Source: Candidatus Nitrotoga sp. MKT
GTDB taxonomy: Bacteria > Pseudomonadota > Gammaproteobacteria > Burkholderiales > Gallionellaceae
Direction of reading: 5' to 3'
Length of the DNA: 48,655 bases
Assembly: GCA_003402345.1 (NCBI GenBank)
Contig: QFXH01000014.1
Coordinates: 1 to 48,655 of the forward strand
This document shows positions 21,228-28,782 of this stretch, piece by piece. The notes beneath the pieces are model-generated. The model searched no databases. It saw only the letters and a list, made by a program, of their open reading frames with translations, and had not been told where the DNA came from. Each line of letters begins with the position of its first letter. The first letter of the stretch is position 1. The position numbers and the translations under genes were made by a program.

Positions 21228-21344
21228 ATGTACATGCGTCTTGTCGTGCTGTTGCTGTGCGGAGGAGGTAAGCGCAGCCAGGCCGCGGACATCAGCCGCG
21301 CCGTCGAGTGCTGGAAAGATTACCAACGGAGGAATACAACATGA
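21228..21344 (+). pseudogene. HigB-like (HI1419-family) toxin, C-terminal fragment
   Basis: Only the last 38 codons remain, ending in the family's typical tail: RLVVLLLCGGGKRSQAADIS followed by RAVECWKDYQRR. A TGA stop lies in frame at 21201, and the N-terminal two thirds of the usual 95-100 residue RelE-fold toxin are absent. Its stop overlaps the antitoxin start as ATGA, the normal toxin-first arrangement of this family. The fragment cannot be an active RNase. Confidence 0.75.
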
Positions 21345-21679
21345 AAACGCAAAAGACACATGCCGCCTCGGTCTCGCATGAGGAGTGGGTGCTCGGTGTC
21401 TTGCGCTCAGACCCTGAATTTGCGGTCGAATATCTCAAGCAGGCCATGTCGGAAATGAACGAGCCGGACGGTCGAGGTGTTGCGCTGTTGGCTTTGCGCC
21501 AGATTGCCGAATCATGCGGCGGCATCGCCAAGGTTGCCGAAGCGGCGGGAGTCCAGCGCGAAAGCCTGTACCGTGCGCTATCGCCGAAGGGTAACCCGAC
21601 CTTGAAAACTTTGCTGGCGGTGTTGAAGTCAGTCGGCATGAGGCTTTCCGTAGAACCGGAAGATAAAGCGCACGCGTGA
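21341..21679 (+). CDS. HigA-like antitoxin (HI1420 family), orphan
   Basis: This is a 112-residue DNA-binding antitoxin with a helix-turn-helix at about residues 60-82 (GGIAKVAEAAGVQRESLYRA), followed by SPKGNPTLKTLLAVLKSVG. The ATG at 21341 has GGAGG in front, better than the upstream GTG at 21308. Its partner toxin is reduced to a fragment, so the antitoxin is orphaned, although its gene is intact. It may still repress its own promoter region or neutralise a related toxin elsewhere. Confidence 0.85.
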   Translation: MKTQKTHAASVSHEEWVLGVLRSDPEFAVEYLKQAMSEMNEPDGRGVALLALRQIAESCGGIAKVAEAAGVQRESLYRALSPKGNPTLKTLLAVLKSVGMRLSVEPEDKAHA

Positions 21680-21740
21680 GCTGCTGGCGAAACAGGGCGC
21701 ATATGCGAAAATGTGGGCTCTAGAGCAGCAAGAAGAGTGA
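21675..21740 (+). pseudogene. C-terminal tail of an ABC exporter
   Basis: The frame starting at 21675 reads RELLAKQGAYAKMWALEQQE and one further E, then stops. This is the highly characteristic C-terminus of MsbA/Atm1-type fused ABC transporters (H-x-ELLA-x-GAYA-x-MW). Nothing else of the transporter is present, and the fragment overlaps the last codons of the antitoxin, so the junction arose by deletion or insertion. Confidence 0.6.
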
Positions 21741-21744
21741 TCCA

Positions 21745-22086
21745 AAGCTAATTGCTCTTTGATTCATTAATAGCGCATGCACGGTTTGATGAGGGAGGGA
21801 AGACGAGAGCCTGTTCTCTACTCTACCGATTGATTAAGAGCGGGGAATGGTGGTATTGAATTGGGGTGGAAAAATGGGCGATGGAGTAGATAGTTATGGT
21901 AAGTGGTGGAATGTTGGGCTTCACAAGCTCAGCGCCAACCTACGCGTAGCCCAGGCTACGCTTGCTGCAAGTTATGCCTATCGTTTGAGTTAAGAGGCAG
22001 GCATAGGCGGCGCATATAATGTGAAGCATGCGTCGACTGGGACTGTCTAGTGACGAGAGAAGCGAGAAACGACCTTGAGTGATTTG
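21745..22086. other. Noncoding stretch with palindromes
   Basis: There is no gene here. Besides the possible intron end it holds GTTGGGCTTCACAAGCTCAG (from 21914) facing GCGCCAAC, and a perfect palindrome GCGTAGCC-CA-GGCTACGC (21944-21961). These look like dispersed palindromic repeat units; a related but much stronger one lies at 47993-48042. Confidence 0.5.
21774..21827 (+). repeat. Possible 3' end of a group II intron
   Basis: GCATGCACGGTTTGATGAGG, a purine-rich stretch and a final TTCTCTACTCTACC resemble the domain V 3' strand and domain VI end of bacterial group II introns. No intron-encoded reverse transcriptase is present. The identification rests on remembered motif similarity only. 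Confidence 0.3.
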
Positions 22087-22707
22087 TTAGGTTTTTGTTG
22101 TGGCAGTTTCTTTGGACTTTAATCTCTTAACCTTCCTAGCCTGATACTGTTCAAATTTTTGAGCAAGAAGGAATACGTAGTCTATGATTGCATAAGTAAA
22201 CGTTAAAACATCATTGGCATCTTGTGAGGAAATGTCTGTATCAGTTGCGTGGGCAGCATTATTTCTTTGATCTCTCAACTCTTCTCCCCACTGATATAGT
22301 CTTTGATCAATTAGCCCATTATCTTTTAATTCTTTTAGACCACCACCAAGGTAATTGTCTTTAGTTTTATAGTGCCTGCAAATTGCCTCCAACGCTCTAC
22401 CACACATTGCAGTTGCAGCTAAATATGCCGCGGCCTGCATACACTTTTCTGCTTCTTCAATTGATATTTTTACAATTGGCGGAATATCTTTTCCAAGCGA
22501 TCTTTGCGGCTTGGGATATACACGAACGGGTTTAGTCCACGTTTGCTCGTTTTCTTTGTAGTCTTCATGTGACTCAGCAATTAGAGAGCTATTGCATGAT
22601 GGGCACTTGAGTAAGAAAGTTTTGACTGCAAAAAAATCATTATCGGTATGATGACCAATTATTTCTGCATCGACTTTTGCTTTGCAGTCATGGCATTCTA
22701 TCAGCAT
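22087..22707 (-). CDS. DUF4145 domain protein with zinc ribbon
   Basis: The 206-residue protein has an N-terminal zinc ribbon (Cys5/Cys8 and Cys35/Cys38) and a helical domain with the DUF4145 pattern: AAAYLAATAMCGRALEAICR, GGGLKELKDNGLID and LRDQRNNAAHATD. DUF4145 occurs alone and fused to restriction or other defence-related enzymes; its biochemical role is not established. The ATG is preceded by a strong AGGAG. It stands alone between the eroded element and mutY, and the AT-rich composition suggests it may be accessory. No adjacent nuclease or methylase gene is seen. Confidence 0.8.
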   Translation of the reverse strand: MLIECHDCKAKVDAEIIGHHTDNDFFAVKTFLLKCPSCNSSLIAESHEDYKENEQTWTKPVRVYPKPQRSLGKDIPPIVKISIEEAEKCMQAAAYLAATAMCGRALEAICRHYKTKDNYLGGGLKELKDNGLIDQRLYQWGEELRDQRNNAAHATDTDISSQDANDVLTFTYAIIDYVFLLAQKFEQYQARKVKRLKSKETATTKT

Positions 22708-22915
22708 GCTATCTCCTAAAACTTAATGTAATATAGAAAACATTTTCATAAGCTAGCAATGCTGCCTATATTGGTAAGTACGGTCAAGCATTACCAACTC
22801 CGTGGTTGCAATAACACTACAGGCTTGGAATTTGCCGACACAAATTGAAGTTGTAATCTACGGGACAGCACGATCTTCGTGAATTTCAAAGCATGTCGGA
22901 ATTTATCAACGCTAT

Positions 22916-24028
22916 TCACATCAACCTGCGCCCTGCCTGTATCTCCTGCAAGAGTTTGCGTACCGGCGTGGGGATTGCAGCTTGCAACGCATCATCCACA
23001 TCCAGCCACATCAAGCCGGGTTCCTGAATTTGCGTGGGTTTGTTGATTACCTGCAATAGTAGGGGGGTGATATGCAGTTTGAAATGGGTGAAAGTATGGG
23101 TGAATGTTGATAGTGCAAGCGTGTGTTTTGATTCCGTGCCGAAGTGCTGAAGACAGTAGGCACTCGCATCTTCAACCTTACTTAGAAATTGCGGATCCAC
23201 TTGCGGCGGACACCACAAGCCACCCCAGATTCCGCTCCCCGGGCGCTTTTCCAGCAGGATATCGGGGCCATCGAGCAGCAAAAGGAAGGTGCTGTGTCTT
23301 TCCGGCAGCACCTTGCGTGGACGTGGCGTGGGTAGTTGTGCGACTAGTCCGCCCTGAAATGCCGCACAGTCTGCTTGCAGCGGACAGATGGGACATTGTG
23401 GTTTACTGCGCGTGCAGACCAGCGCGCCCAAGTCCATCAAGCCTTGCGTATAGACCGCGACATCGCGCTTTGGCAGCAATGCTTCGGCTTGTTGCCACAG
23501 TAGCGCTTCAATCTTTTTTTCGCCTGTATAGCCCTCAATGGCATGGTAGCGCGCCAGTAAACGTTTGACATTGCCATCGAGAATCGCGCGCCGTTCATGG
23601 AACGCGAATGCGCTGATGGCTGCGGCGGTGGAGCGGCCGATGCCGGGAAGAGCAAGGATGTCTTCAAAATGCTGAGGAAATTTTCCCTCATGCCGTTGCA
23701 TGATGAGTTGCGCTGTGCAGTGCAGGTTGCGCGCACGCGAGTAGTAGCCCAAGCCGCTCCAATGCGCCAATACCGCATCTTCGCTGTCGGCGGCGAGCGC
23801 TGCGATAGTGGGAAAGCGTGCCACGAAACGGTGGTAATAGGGGATAACCGTGACGACCTGGGTTTGTTGCAGCATTATTTCTGACAGCCATACGCGATAC
23901 GCATCTGCGCCCTGCCACGGCAAGCCGTGCCGACCATGTTGCTGCTGCCAGTCTATGATGCGGTGAGCAAATAATTCCGAGCGCGGATTATTTTGATTCT
24001 TGATCAAGGTATAAATCCTCTCTCCCAT
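22916..24028 (-). CDS. mutY: A/G-specific adenine glycosylase MutY
   Basis: MutY removes adenine mispaired with 8-oxoguanine. The catalytic Glu50 lies in VWLSEIMLQQTQV, and the helix-hairpin-helix LPGIGRSTAAAI is followed by Asp151 in AILDGNVKR. The 4Fe-4S loop is C205-x6-C212-x2-C215-x5-C221. The C-terminal NUDIX-like domain that recognises 8-oxoG is present (LLLDGPDILLEKRPGSGIWG). The ATG at 24028 gives 370 residues; a TTG at 24007 with GAGAGG in front is an equally plausible start. The last residues are free of damage. Confidence 0.96.
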   Translation of the reverse strand: MGERIYTLIKNQNNPRSELFAHRIIDWQQQHGRHGLPWQGADAYRVWLSEIMLQQTQVVTVIPYYHRFVARFPTIAALAADSEDAVLAHWSGLGYYSRARNLHCTAQLIMQRHEGKFPQHFEDILALPGIGRSTAAAISAFAFHERRAILDGNVKRLLARYHAIEGYTGEKKIEALLWQQAEALLPKRDVAVYTQGLMDLGALVCTRSKPQCPICPLQADCAAFQGGLVAQLPTPRPRKVLPERHSTFLLLLDGPDILLEKRPGSGIWGGLWCPPQVDPQFLSKVEDASAYCLQHFGTESKHTLALSTFTHTFTHFKLHITPLLLQVINKPTQIQEPGLMWLDVDDALQAAIPTPVRKLLQEIQAGRRLM

Positions 24029-24079
24029 TGCGGACGGAAGAGAGGGTAAGGGGATGTTTTACAGGTTATGGGCATGGGA

Positions 24080-26308
24080 TTATTTGAAGAGTCCTCTTAG
24101 CTTATCTTGAAGCTGATCCTGCAACTTAGTTTTAATTTCTTCTTTTTTTGCTTCGATTTTTTGTTTGACAACATTTGAAGCCATCGCGCCAAAGTCCAGC
24201 GAGTATTTCAAGTCGTTGAACGGCCCGCTTAAGCGCACCGGGATAGTGATGCCGCCAACGATGTCTTTGCCGCCCTGGCCTTTTAGCGTTTTTGCTAGCG
24301 TGGCATTAGCCAGATAATTGATACTGTCGTTGCCAATGTTGATATCTCCATTGCCTGACAGACGCAGCAGCGGCGATTTCAACAAGAGGTCATCGTTGTG
24401 TGCCACACCGTTGTTAACTTTGAAGCTGGCGTTTAGTTCGCTGAAATCCGTTTTCTCGGCTTTGTTAACGGATTGGGTTTGTGTCGTGGCAGCTTTCATG
24501 CTTAGCATGCCCTGCGCTTCGCGCAGGGTTTTGGCAATGTTGATGCCTTTGACCGCACCATCCGTCAGGTTGAGTGACATGCTGCCGTTGAGCGCCTTCT
24601 TAAGCGCACTCATGGTGTTGCCTTGGGCGGCTAGATTAAGCGCGACATTGCCCTTGCCTTCCAGTGTGTCAAAGTTGGCAGCATCCTTGAGCAATGGTGC
24701 GATGTTGATGCCATTCAGATTTTGGTTTATGGCGATGAGAGGCGTAGCCTGCGCATTGACTTTCAGGCTGCCGTTCATGCTGCCCTGATACAGATTGGTG
24801 GATAGTGGGCTGATTGTTATCAAGCCGTTTTGTGCTTTTACATCGAGGCGTACTTGTGAAAGTTTTACATTGGCGATTTTCAGCGCTCCAATGCGTAATC
24901 CCCCTTCAAGATTAAGTTTTTTCAGGGCAGCCAAATCAAATGGCTGCTCTGCCGGGGCAGGTTTATTGGTAACACCTGCTGCTGACTTAGGCAGATATAA
25001 ATCAGCATCAAACTGGTCCACATCTATGTCGAAGCGTACGGCTGGATCTTGAAAACCATTGACTGCCACTTTGGCTTTAACTTGGCTTTGCAGCAGTCCA
25101 CCCACGAGGTTGGCCTGGACGCTCTGGTGGTTGCCATCTATTTGCACGCTACCCTTCATTTCGCTGTTGATTGATTTGTTCGGCAGCTTGTCACCCGTTG
25201 CATTTATTGCGAGGGTCAGATTGGAAAGGGTGAGCTGCTGCTGTTCGATGTTGCCGGTTACAGGCGAGCCGAGCTTTATTTTAAACGACTGTTCGGGTTG
25301 TTTCATATCCAGCTCTAACGCAAGTGCGCTGCTCTTGAATGATTGAGCATTGCCGGTCAAATTAGATAGAGCAAGACTGGCTACGATGTTGCCGAATGAA
25401 CTATCCAGCTTGGCGTTTAATGTGAGCTTGTCGCCTGTGAAATTATTCTGAATCAGGCTTAATGCAGGCACATCCAGTTTGGCGTCGAAGTTATTTTTGC
25501 CTTGCGCGCCAGTGGCCGCAATCGCTAACTTTTTCGCGGAAAATTCTTGCGTGTCAAAATTCGCGCTGATATCGCCGTTAGCCAAAACTGTCAGATTACT
25601 GATGTCGAGTGCTGCGCCTTTGGCCTGCAACTCCAGCCCGTTCATTTGATATAGCTGTTTTTTTAGATCGAAAGTGAATGTGGTTTTCATTTGGGTGGCC
25701 ATGTCCAGCTTGGGTTTGCTGGATTGAATTACCGCAGCAAAATCAATTTTGCCCGGCACACCGTTGGCAATACGTCCGGTATTAAGGTTGAAGCCTTTCA
25801 GCACATATTGCGCATCTGTGGTTTCATCCAGGTAGGTCAGTTCTGAGTTTTCCACGCGCACTGAGGCTATGTTGAACTCAAACGGCGTTTTTTCTTTGTC
25901 AGTCTCTTTTTTGCCCAGCAGGTCGTCAATGTTGGTCTTGCCGTTCTTGAATTTCACCAGCGCCGCCTTTAAGCCATTGATCGAAACTTCGTCCACAACC
26001 ACTTGTTTTGATAGTAGCGGCAATAGCGCCAGCGAGACACGCGCACTGTCGATGTAAATAAATTCCTTGTCGCCCTGAAATTCCGACAATGAAACCTTGC
26101 CAATATCGGCGCCTATGCTGGGGAAGAAAACCAGTTTGATATCGCCATCTAGCTTGAGAGTACGTTGTTGCTTATCTTTCACCAGCTTGATGATCTGGGT
26201 TTTGTAATCATTGGGGTTAAATGTGGCAGCGATATAAGCTATACCAGCTATTGTAATGGCGACTATTACACCTACTGACCATAAACTATATTTTAGAAAT
26301 TTTTTCAT
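24080..26308 (-). CDS. AsmA family protein
   Basis: The 742-residue protein is anchored by one N-terminal membrane helix (about residues 8-28) and otherwise periplasmic, built from repeated beta strands of the AsmA/TamB type. Typical regions are FNPNDYKTQIIKLVKDKQQR near the N-terminus and the AsmA C-terminal pattern from LNLTDGAVKGINIAKTLREA to PVRLSGPFNDLKYSLD. AsmA-like proteins are thought to help move phospholipid between membranes and to affect outer-membrane assembly. It is 51 bases upstream of mutY on the same strand and may be cotranscribed. The C-terminus is Lys-rich (KKEEIKTKLQDQLQDKLRG), possibly a short coiled coil. Confidence 0.88.
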   Translation of the reverse strand: MKKFLKYSLWSVGVIVAITIAGIAYIAATFNPNDYKTQIIKLVKDKQQRTLKLDGDIKLVFFPSIGADIGKVSLSEFQGDKEFIYIDSARVSLALLPLLSKQVVVDEVSINGLKAALVKFKNGKTNIDDLLGKKETDKEKTPFEFNIASVRVENSELTYLDETTDAQYVLKGFNLNTGRIANGVPGKIDFAAVIQSSKPKLDMATQMKTTFTFDLKKQLYQMNGLELQAKGAALDISNLTVLANGDISANFDTQEFSAKKLAIAATGAQGKNNFDAKLDVPALSLIQNNFTGDKLTLNAKLDSSFGNIVASLALSNLTGNAQSFKSSALALELDMKQPEQSFKIKLGSPVTGNIEQQQLTLSNLTLAINATGDKLPNKSINSEMKGSVQIDGNHQSVQANLVGGLLQSQVKAKVAVNGFQDPAVRFDIDVDQFDADLYLPKSAAGVTNKPAPAEQPFDLAALKKLNLEGGLRIGALKIANVKLSQVRLDVKAQNGLITISPLSTNLYQGSMNGSLKVNAQATPLIAINQNLNGINIAPLLKDAANFDTLEGKGNVALNLAAQGNTMSALKKALNGSMSLNLTDGAVKGINIAKTLREAQGMLSMKAATTQTQSVNKAEKTDFSELNASFKVNNGVAHNDDLLLKSPLLRLSGNGDINIGNDSINYLANATLAKTLKGQGGKDIVGGITIPVRLSGPFNDLKYSLDFGAMASNVVKQKIEAKKEEIKTKLQDQLQDKLRGLFK

Positions 26309-26689
26309 GTTGCCCCCGGCTGGAACATCGGCAGCAATTATAGACGAAGTGCAAAATAGCCGATTGTTTTACATACCATTCAGTCGAAAATTAAGAACGG
26401 CAAGCGCTAGCCATACAAACATATGTACAAGTACATCTGGCATATCTTGATGTGCAAAACATCATTAAGTCACATTATGAAAATTTGGGTTAGTGGGGAT
26501 GTCACTGACTGGCGGCAATTCGTAAAATGGCATGTATTGCAGATTAAATGAGCATAGATGAAAACTTATCGAATATTAAAAAATATTCATAAACAGCATG
26601 TTGAATGTAAATCCGGGTATATTAAAAAACTAATAATAAGTTTTAACATTAGTATATGTTGTATATATTTCATTGTTCTTGTAAGATGC
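26309..26689. other. AT-rich regulatory gap
   Basis: This is a divergent intergenic region without a convincing gene. Its right half is very AT-rich (26560-26690) and is likely to carry the promoter of the ferritin-like gene. A short inverted repeat ACTAAT/ATTAGT lies near 26630-26653. Confidence 0.5.
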
Positions 26690-26720
26690 GTTTAGTTCGT
26701 TACTAATTAACGATCTAAAC
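26690..26720. promoter_or_regulatory. Palindrome before the ferritin-like gene
   Basis: GTTTAG-T-TCGTTA (26690-26702) faces TAACGA-T-CTAAAC (26708-26720) across CTAAT: 12 of 13 positions pair. It ends 30 bases before the start codon at 26751 and is not followed by a T run, so an operator or a 5'-leader hairpin is more likely than a terminator. The nearest regulator gene is the SufR-like one at 27957, but nothing here proves that link. Confidence 0.5.
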
Positions 26721-26750
26721 TTAATTGGCCACTAAACTTAGGAGATAACT

Positions 26751-27389
26751 ATGGAAAATATTAACAATGTACCTGACAATTCTCGTCGTACCGCCCTTAA
26801 AACAGGCTTTGCTGTAAGTGCGCTCGCTGCGCTTAGCTTAACTACTCTCAATAGCGCAAATGCGAACACAGGTAGCGATACAAAGCACGACATGGCTATT
26901 TTGAACGCGGCTTTGGATCTTGAAAATCAAGCAATTTGGGCATATGGCGTGGCAGCGGGAAAGCTGAGCGACAGCAAGGTGGGAAATGTCATTAAGGCCC
27001 TGGCACTGCGTAACCAGGCCGATCACATTAAACATCGGGATATCTTCATATCCACGATTAAAAGCCTGGGCGGGACACCAGTCAGTGCAAAGGGAGCGTA
27101 CGATCTTTCCGCTTATATTAAGGCAGGGGAAGGTAATCTTGATAGTGATGCCAATATCGCCAAACTTGCATTGGCACTAGAAGTGGATGCGGTGCTTGCT
27201 TACGCCAGTGCCGTCAGCAAGCTGCGTACCCCTGCGTTGGTCGCTGCCGGACTGACTATCTTGCCAGATGAATCAGCACATGCCGCAGCAATTCGCGCGG
27301 TGTTTGGCACGCTTGATCCGACGATCCATGCTGTACCGGATGCACAACTTAGCAAAGAAACTCGCAGCCAGTGGATACTACCCGTCTAA
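26751..27389 (+). CDS. Tat-exported ferritin-like protein
   Basis: The 212 residues start with a twin-arginine signal (S11-R-R-T-A-L-K17, then a hydrophobic stretch to about NSANA), so the protein should be exported folded, probably with its metal. The rest is a four-helix ferritin-like bundle: Glu58 in LDLENQAIWAYG, His92 in NQADHIKH, Glu144 in ALEVDAVLAY, and Glu174/His177 in PDESAHAAAIR. The second E-x-x-H pair is complete, but the first has Gln89 where Glu is usual. AGGAG precedes the ATG. It runs directly into a cupredoxin gene, suggesting a periplasmic iron or copper redox role. The exact function is unknown. Confidence 0.82.
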   Translation: MENINNVPDNSRRTALKTGFAVSALAALSLTTLNSANANTGSDTKHDMAILNAALDLENQAIWAYGVAAGKLSDSKVGNVIKALALRNQADHIKHRDIFISTIKSLGGTPVSAKGAYDLSAYIKAGEGNLDSDANIAKLALALEVDAVLAYASAVSKLRTPALVAAGLTILPDESAHAAAIRAVFGTLDPTIHAVPDAQLSKETRSQWILPV

Positions 27390-27406
27390 TCAGCATGGTG
27401 AGTACC

Positions 27407-27760
27407 ATGAGGATGCCGCTTACCTTATTCACAGTGGCATATTTGGGGCTGACAGCGATTTCAATGACGGTGTCAGCCGCCCCTAATGAGGCAAATAGGG
27501 AACGCCACGCTATTACAGTCACGATTGATGCTTTTCAATTTCAACCCGATAAGATACGGATAAAACGTGGGCAAAGCGTAATCTTTATTAACAAAGATGA
27601 AGTTCCGCATACGGTGACACCTGATAAAAATGGTCACTTTGTTCCCTCTGGCATCATAAAAGGTGGCGAACAACATGAGGTATTTTTTGAATCAGTGGGA
27701 GTACAGAATTATTCGTGTGATTTTCATCCCAGTATGCGTGGGCAGGTGATCGTAAAATAA
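27407..27760 (+). CDS. Exported amicyanin/plastocyanin-type cupredoxin
   Basis: This is a small blue-copper-type protein. From the ATG at 27407 (GGTGA in front) it has 117 residues: a Sec signal peptide ending about TVSAA, then a cupredoxin barrel. The copper ligands are His68 (EVPHTV), Cys104, His107 and Met110 in NYSCDFHPSMRG; the Cys-x2-His-x2-Met spacing is of the amicyanin type. An earlier ATG at 27395 and a GTG at 27371 are alternatives. The gene begins 17 bases after the ferritin-like stop, so the two are probably cotranscribed. It likely carries electrons or copper in the periplasm. Confidence 0.88.
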   Translation: MRMPLTLFTVAYLGLTAISMTVSAAPNEANRERHAITVTIDAFQFQPDKIRIKRGQSVIFINKDEVPHTVTPDKNGHFVPSGIIKGGEQHEVFFESVGVQNYSCDFHPSMRGQVIVK

Positions 27761-27761
27761 A

Positions 27762-27858
27762 AAAAGTGGTCAACATAAAATCCGCACATCCTGAGCTTAT
27801 TGAAGGATGGGCGGATTTACCTCTTTTGCGGGAGGTCGATAGTTGATTACCCACTTTT
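27762..27858. repeat. Branched inverted repeat (three-way junction)
   Basis: An outer stem AAAAGTGG-TCAAC (27762-27774) pairs with GTTGA-ttac-CCACTTTT (27842-27858). It encloses one hairpin AAATCCGC-a-CATCC / GGATG-g-GCGGATTT (27778-27818) and a second, ACCTC/GAGGT (27819-27836). The apical CCTGAGCTTATTGAAGG resembles palindromic repeats dispersed in many proteobacterial genomes. It starts right after the cupredoxin stop and may also end that transcript. Confidence 0.6.
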
Positions 27859-27956
27859 ATTTCATATAGAGCCATATAATTTTTCCCTTCATACGGTCTG
27901 GAGTAAAATGCAAAATATCTCCTTAGAGGGAGTCAAATGCACTAAAGGGGTATGGA

Positions 27957-28595
27957 ATGCTTGAATTATTAGGGAGTCGTCAGCAAGAGTTGTTAAAGCT
28001 TCTGCTCAAGAATAAGGGCGGTTTAACTTTAGACGAGCTCTCGGAATATCTAAAAATTTCCCGAAATGCCGTTCGCCAGCACGTATCCGCATTGGAGAAT
28101 AACGGAATAGTTACCGAAGGGGTGACCCGTCCTTCTGGAGGACGTCCAGAACAGCTTTATGTACTTACCGATGAAGGGAAGGAGTTCTTCCCGCGCAATT
28201 ATTCTTGGTTTGCTCAGCTAATGGTCGAATCAATCGCTCAAGAATCTGGGGTGGCGGGGTTGAGGGAAAGATTGGGTACCATGGGGGTGGGGGTTGCCCA
28301 ACAGCTACTTAGCCAAAATTCAGTACTCAAAACGCGTGAGCAAAAGGTGGAAAAGCTTTCTAAGGTGATGGAAGAGCTTGGTTATAGTACGAAGAGCTTC
28401 GCTGTTAATAGCGATGCGCCGACAATTGAAGCGGATAACTGCATTTTTCACAATCTGGCCATGAAAAACCCGGAGATTTGCCAGTTTGATTTGGCGTTGT
28501 TATCGACCTTTACGGATAGTACGGTTGATCACGTGGAGTGTATGGCTAAAGGCGGTAATGTTTGTCGTTTCACATTTAAGGCAAAAGATGAATGA
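27957..28595 (+). CDS. SufR-like winged-helix regulator with Cys cluster
   Basis: The 212 residues contain an N-terminal winged helix-turn-helix (about residues 8-75: LTLDELSEYLKISRNAVRQH, wing RPSGGRPEQLY). The C-terminal half holds Cys162 and His165 in NCIFHNLA, Cys175 in PEICQFD, and Cys195 and Cys203 in VECMAKGGNVCRF. This spacing resembles the iron-sulfur ligands of the SufR repressor, so a redox or Fe-S sensor is inferred. No suf or isc genes are nearby; instead it follows the ferritin-like and cupredoxin genes. The ATG at 27957 is preceded by AAAGGGG. Its stop codon lies inside the target duplication of a MITE-like element. Confidence 0.82.
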   Translation: MLELLGSRQQELLKLLLKNKGGLTLDELSEYLKISRNAVRQHVSALENNGIVTEGVTRPSGGRPEQLYVLTDEGKEFFPRNYSWFAQLMVESIAQESGVAGLRERLGTMGVGVAQQLLSQNSVLKTREQKVEKLSKVMEELGYSTKSFAVNSDAPTIEADNCIFHNLAMKNPEICQFDLALLSTFTDSTVDHVECMAKGGNVCRFTFKAKDE

Positions 28596-28596
28596 A

Positions 28597-28776
28597 GGGC
28601 ACCTCTAAAAATTTAGAGTTCTAAACAAGATTAGGCGCGAATAAAAAATGTTGACGCAGCATATAATTGATATGTAAGGGAACATTTTTTATGAGCAACA
28701 AAGTATTGTGACGAGATGGGTTAAGCAGGCAATCCCCGAAGGGGATGCTCGCAAATCTGAATTTTTAGAGATGCCC
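28597..28776. mobile_element. 180-bp MITE-like element
   Basis: The terminal inverted repeats are GGGCA-C-CTCTAAAAATT on the left and GGGCA-T-CTCTAAAAATT on the right (read inward), extending to 24 bp with 3 mismatches (28597-28620 and 28753-28776). A 4-bp direct repeat TGAA flanks them (28593-28596 and 28777-28780). Inside is a start-like ATGAGCAAC preceded by AAGGGA and stopping within a few codons, and a hairpin ATCCCC-GAA-GGGGAT. This fits an internally deleted insertion sequence that moves only with a transposase supplied from elsewhere. Confidence 0.75.
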
Positions 28777-28782
28777 TGAATT

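Noticed and set aside
27762-27858. Integron attC site
   Set aside because: The core GTTRRRY/RYYYAAC boxes are not visible and no integron integrase is nearby.
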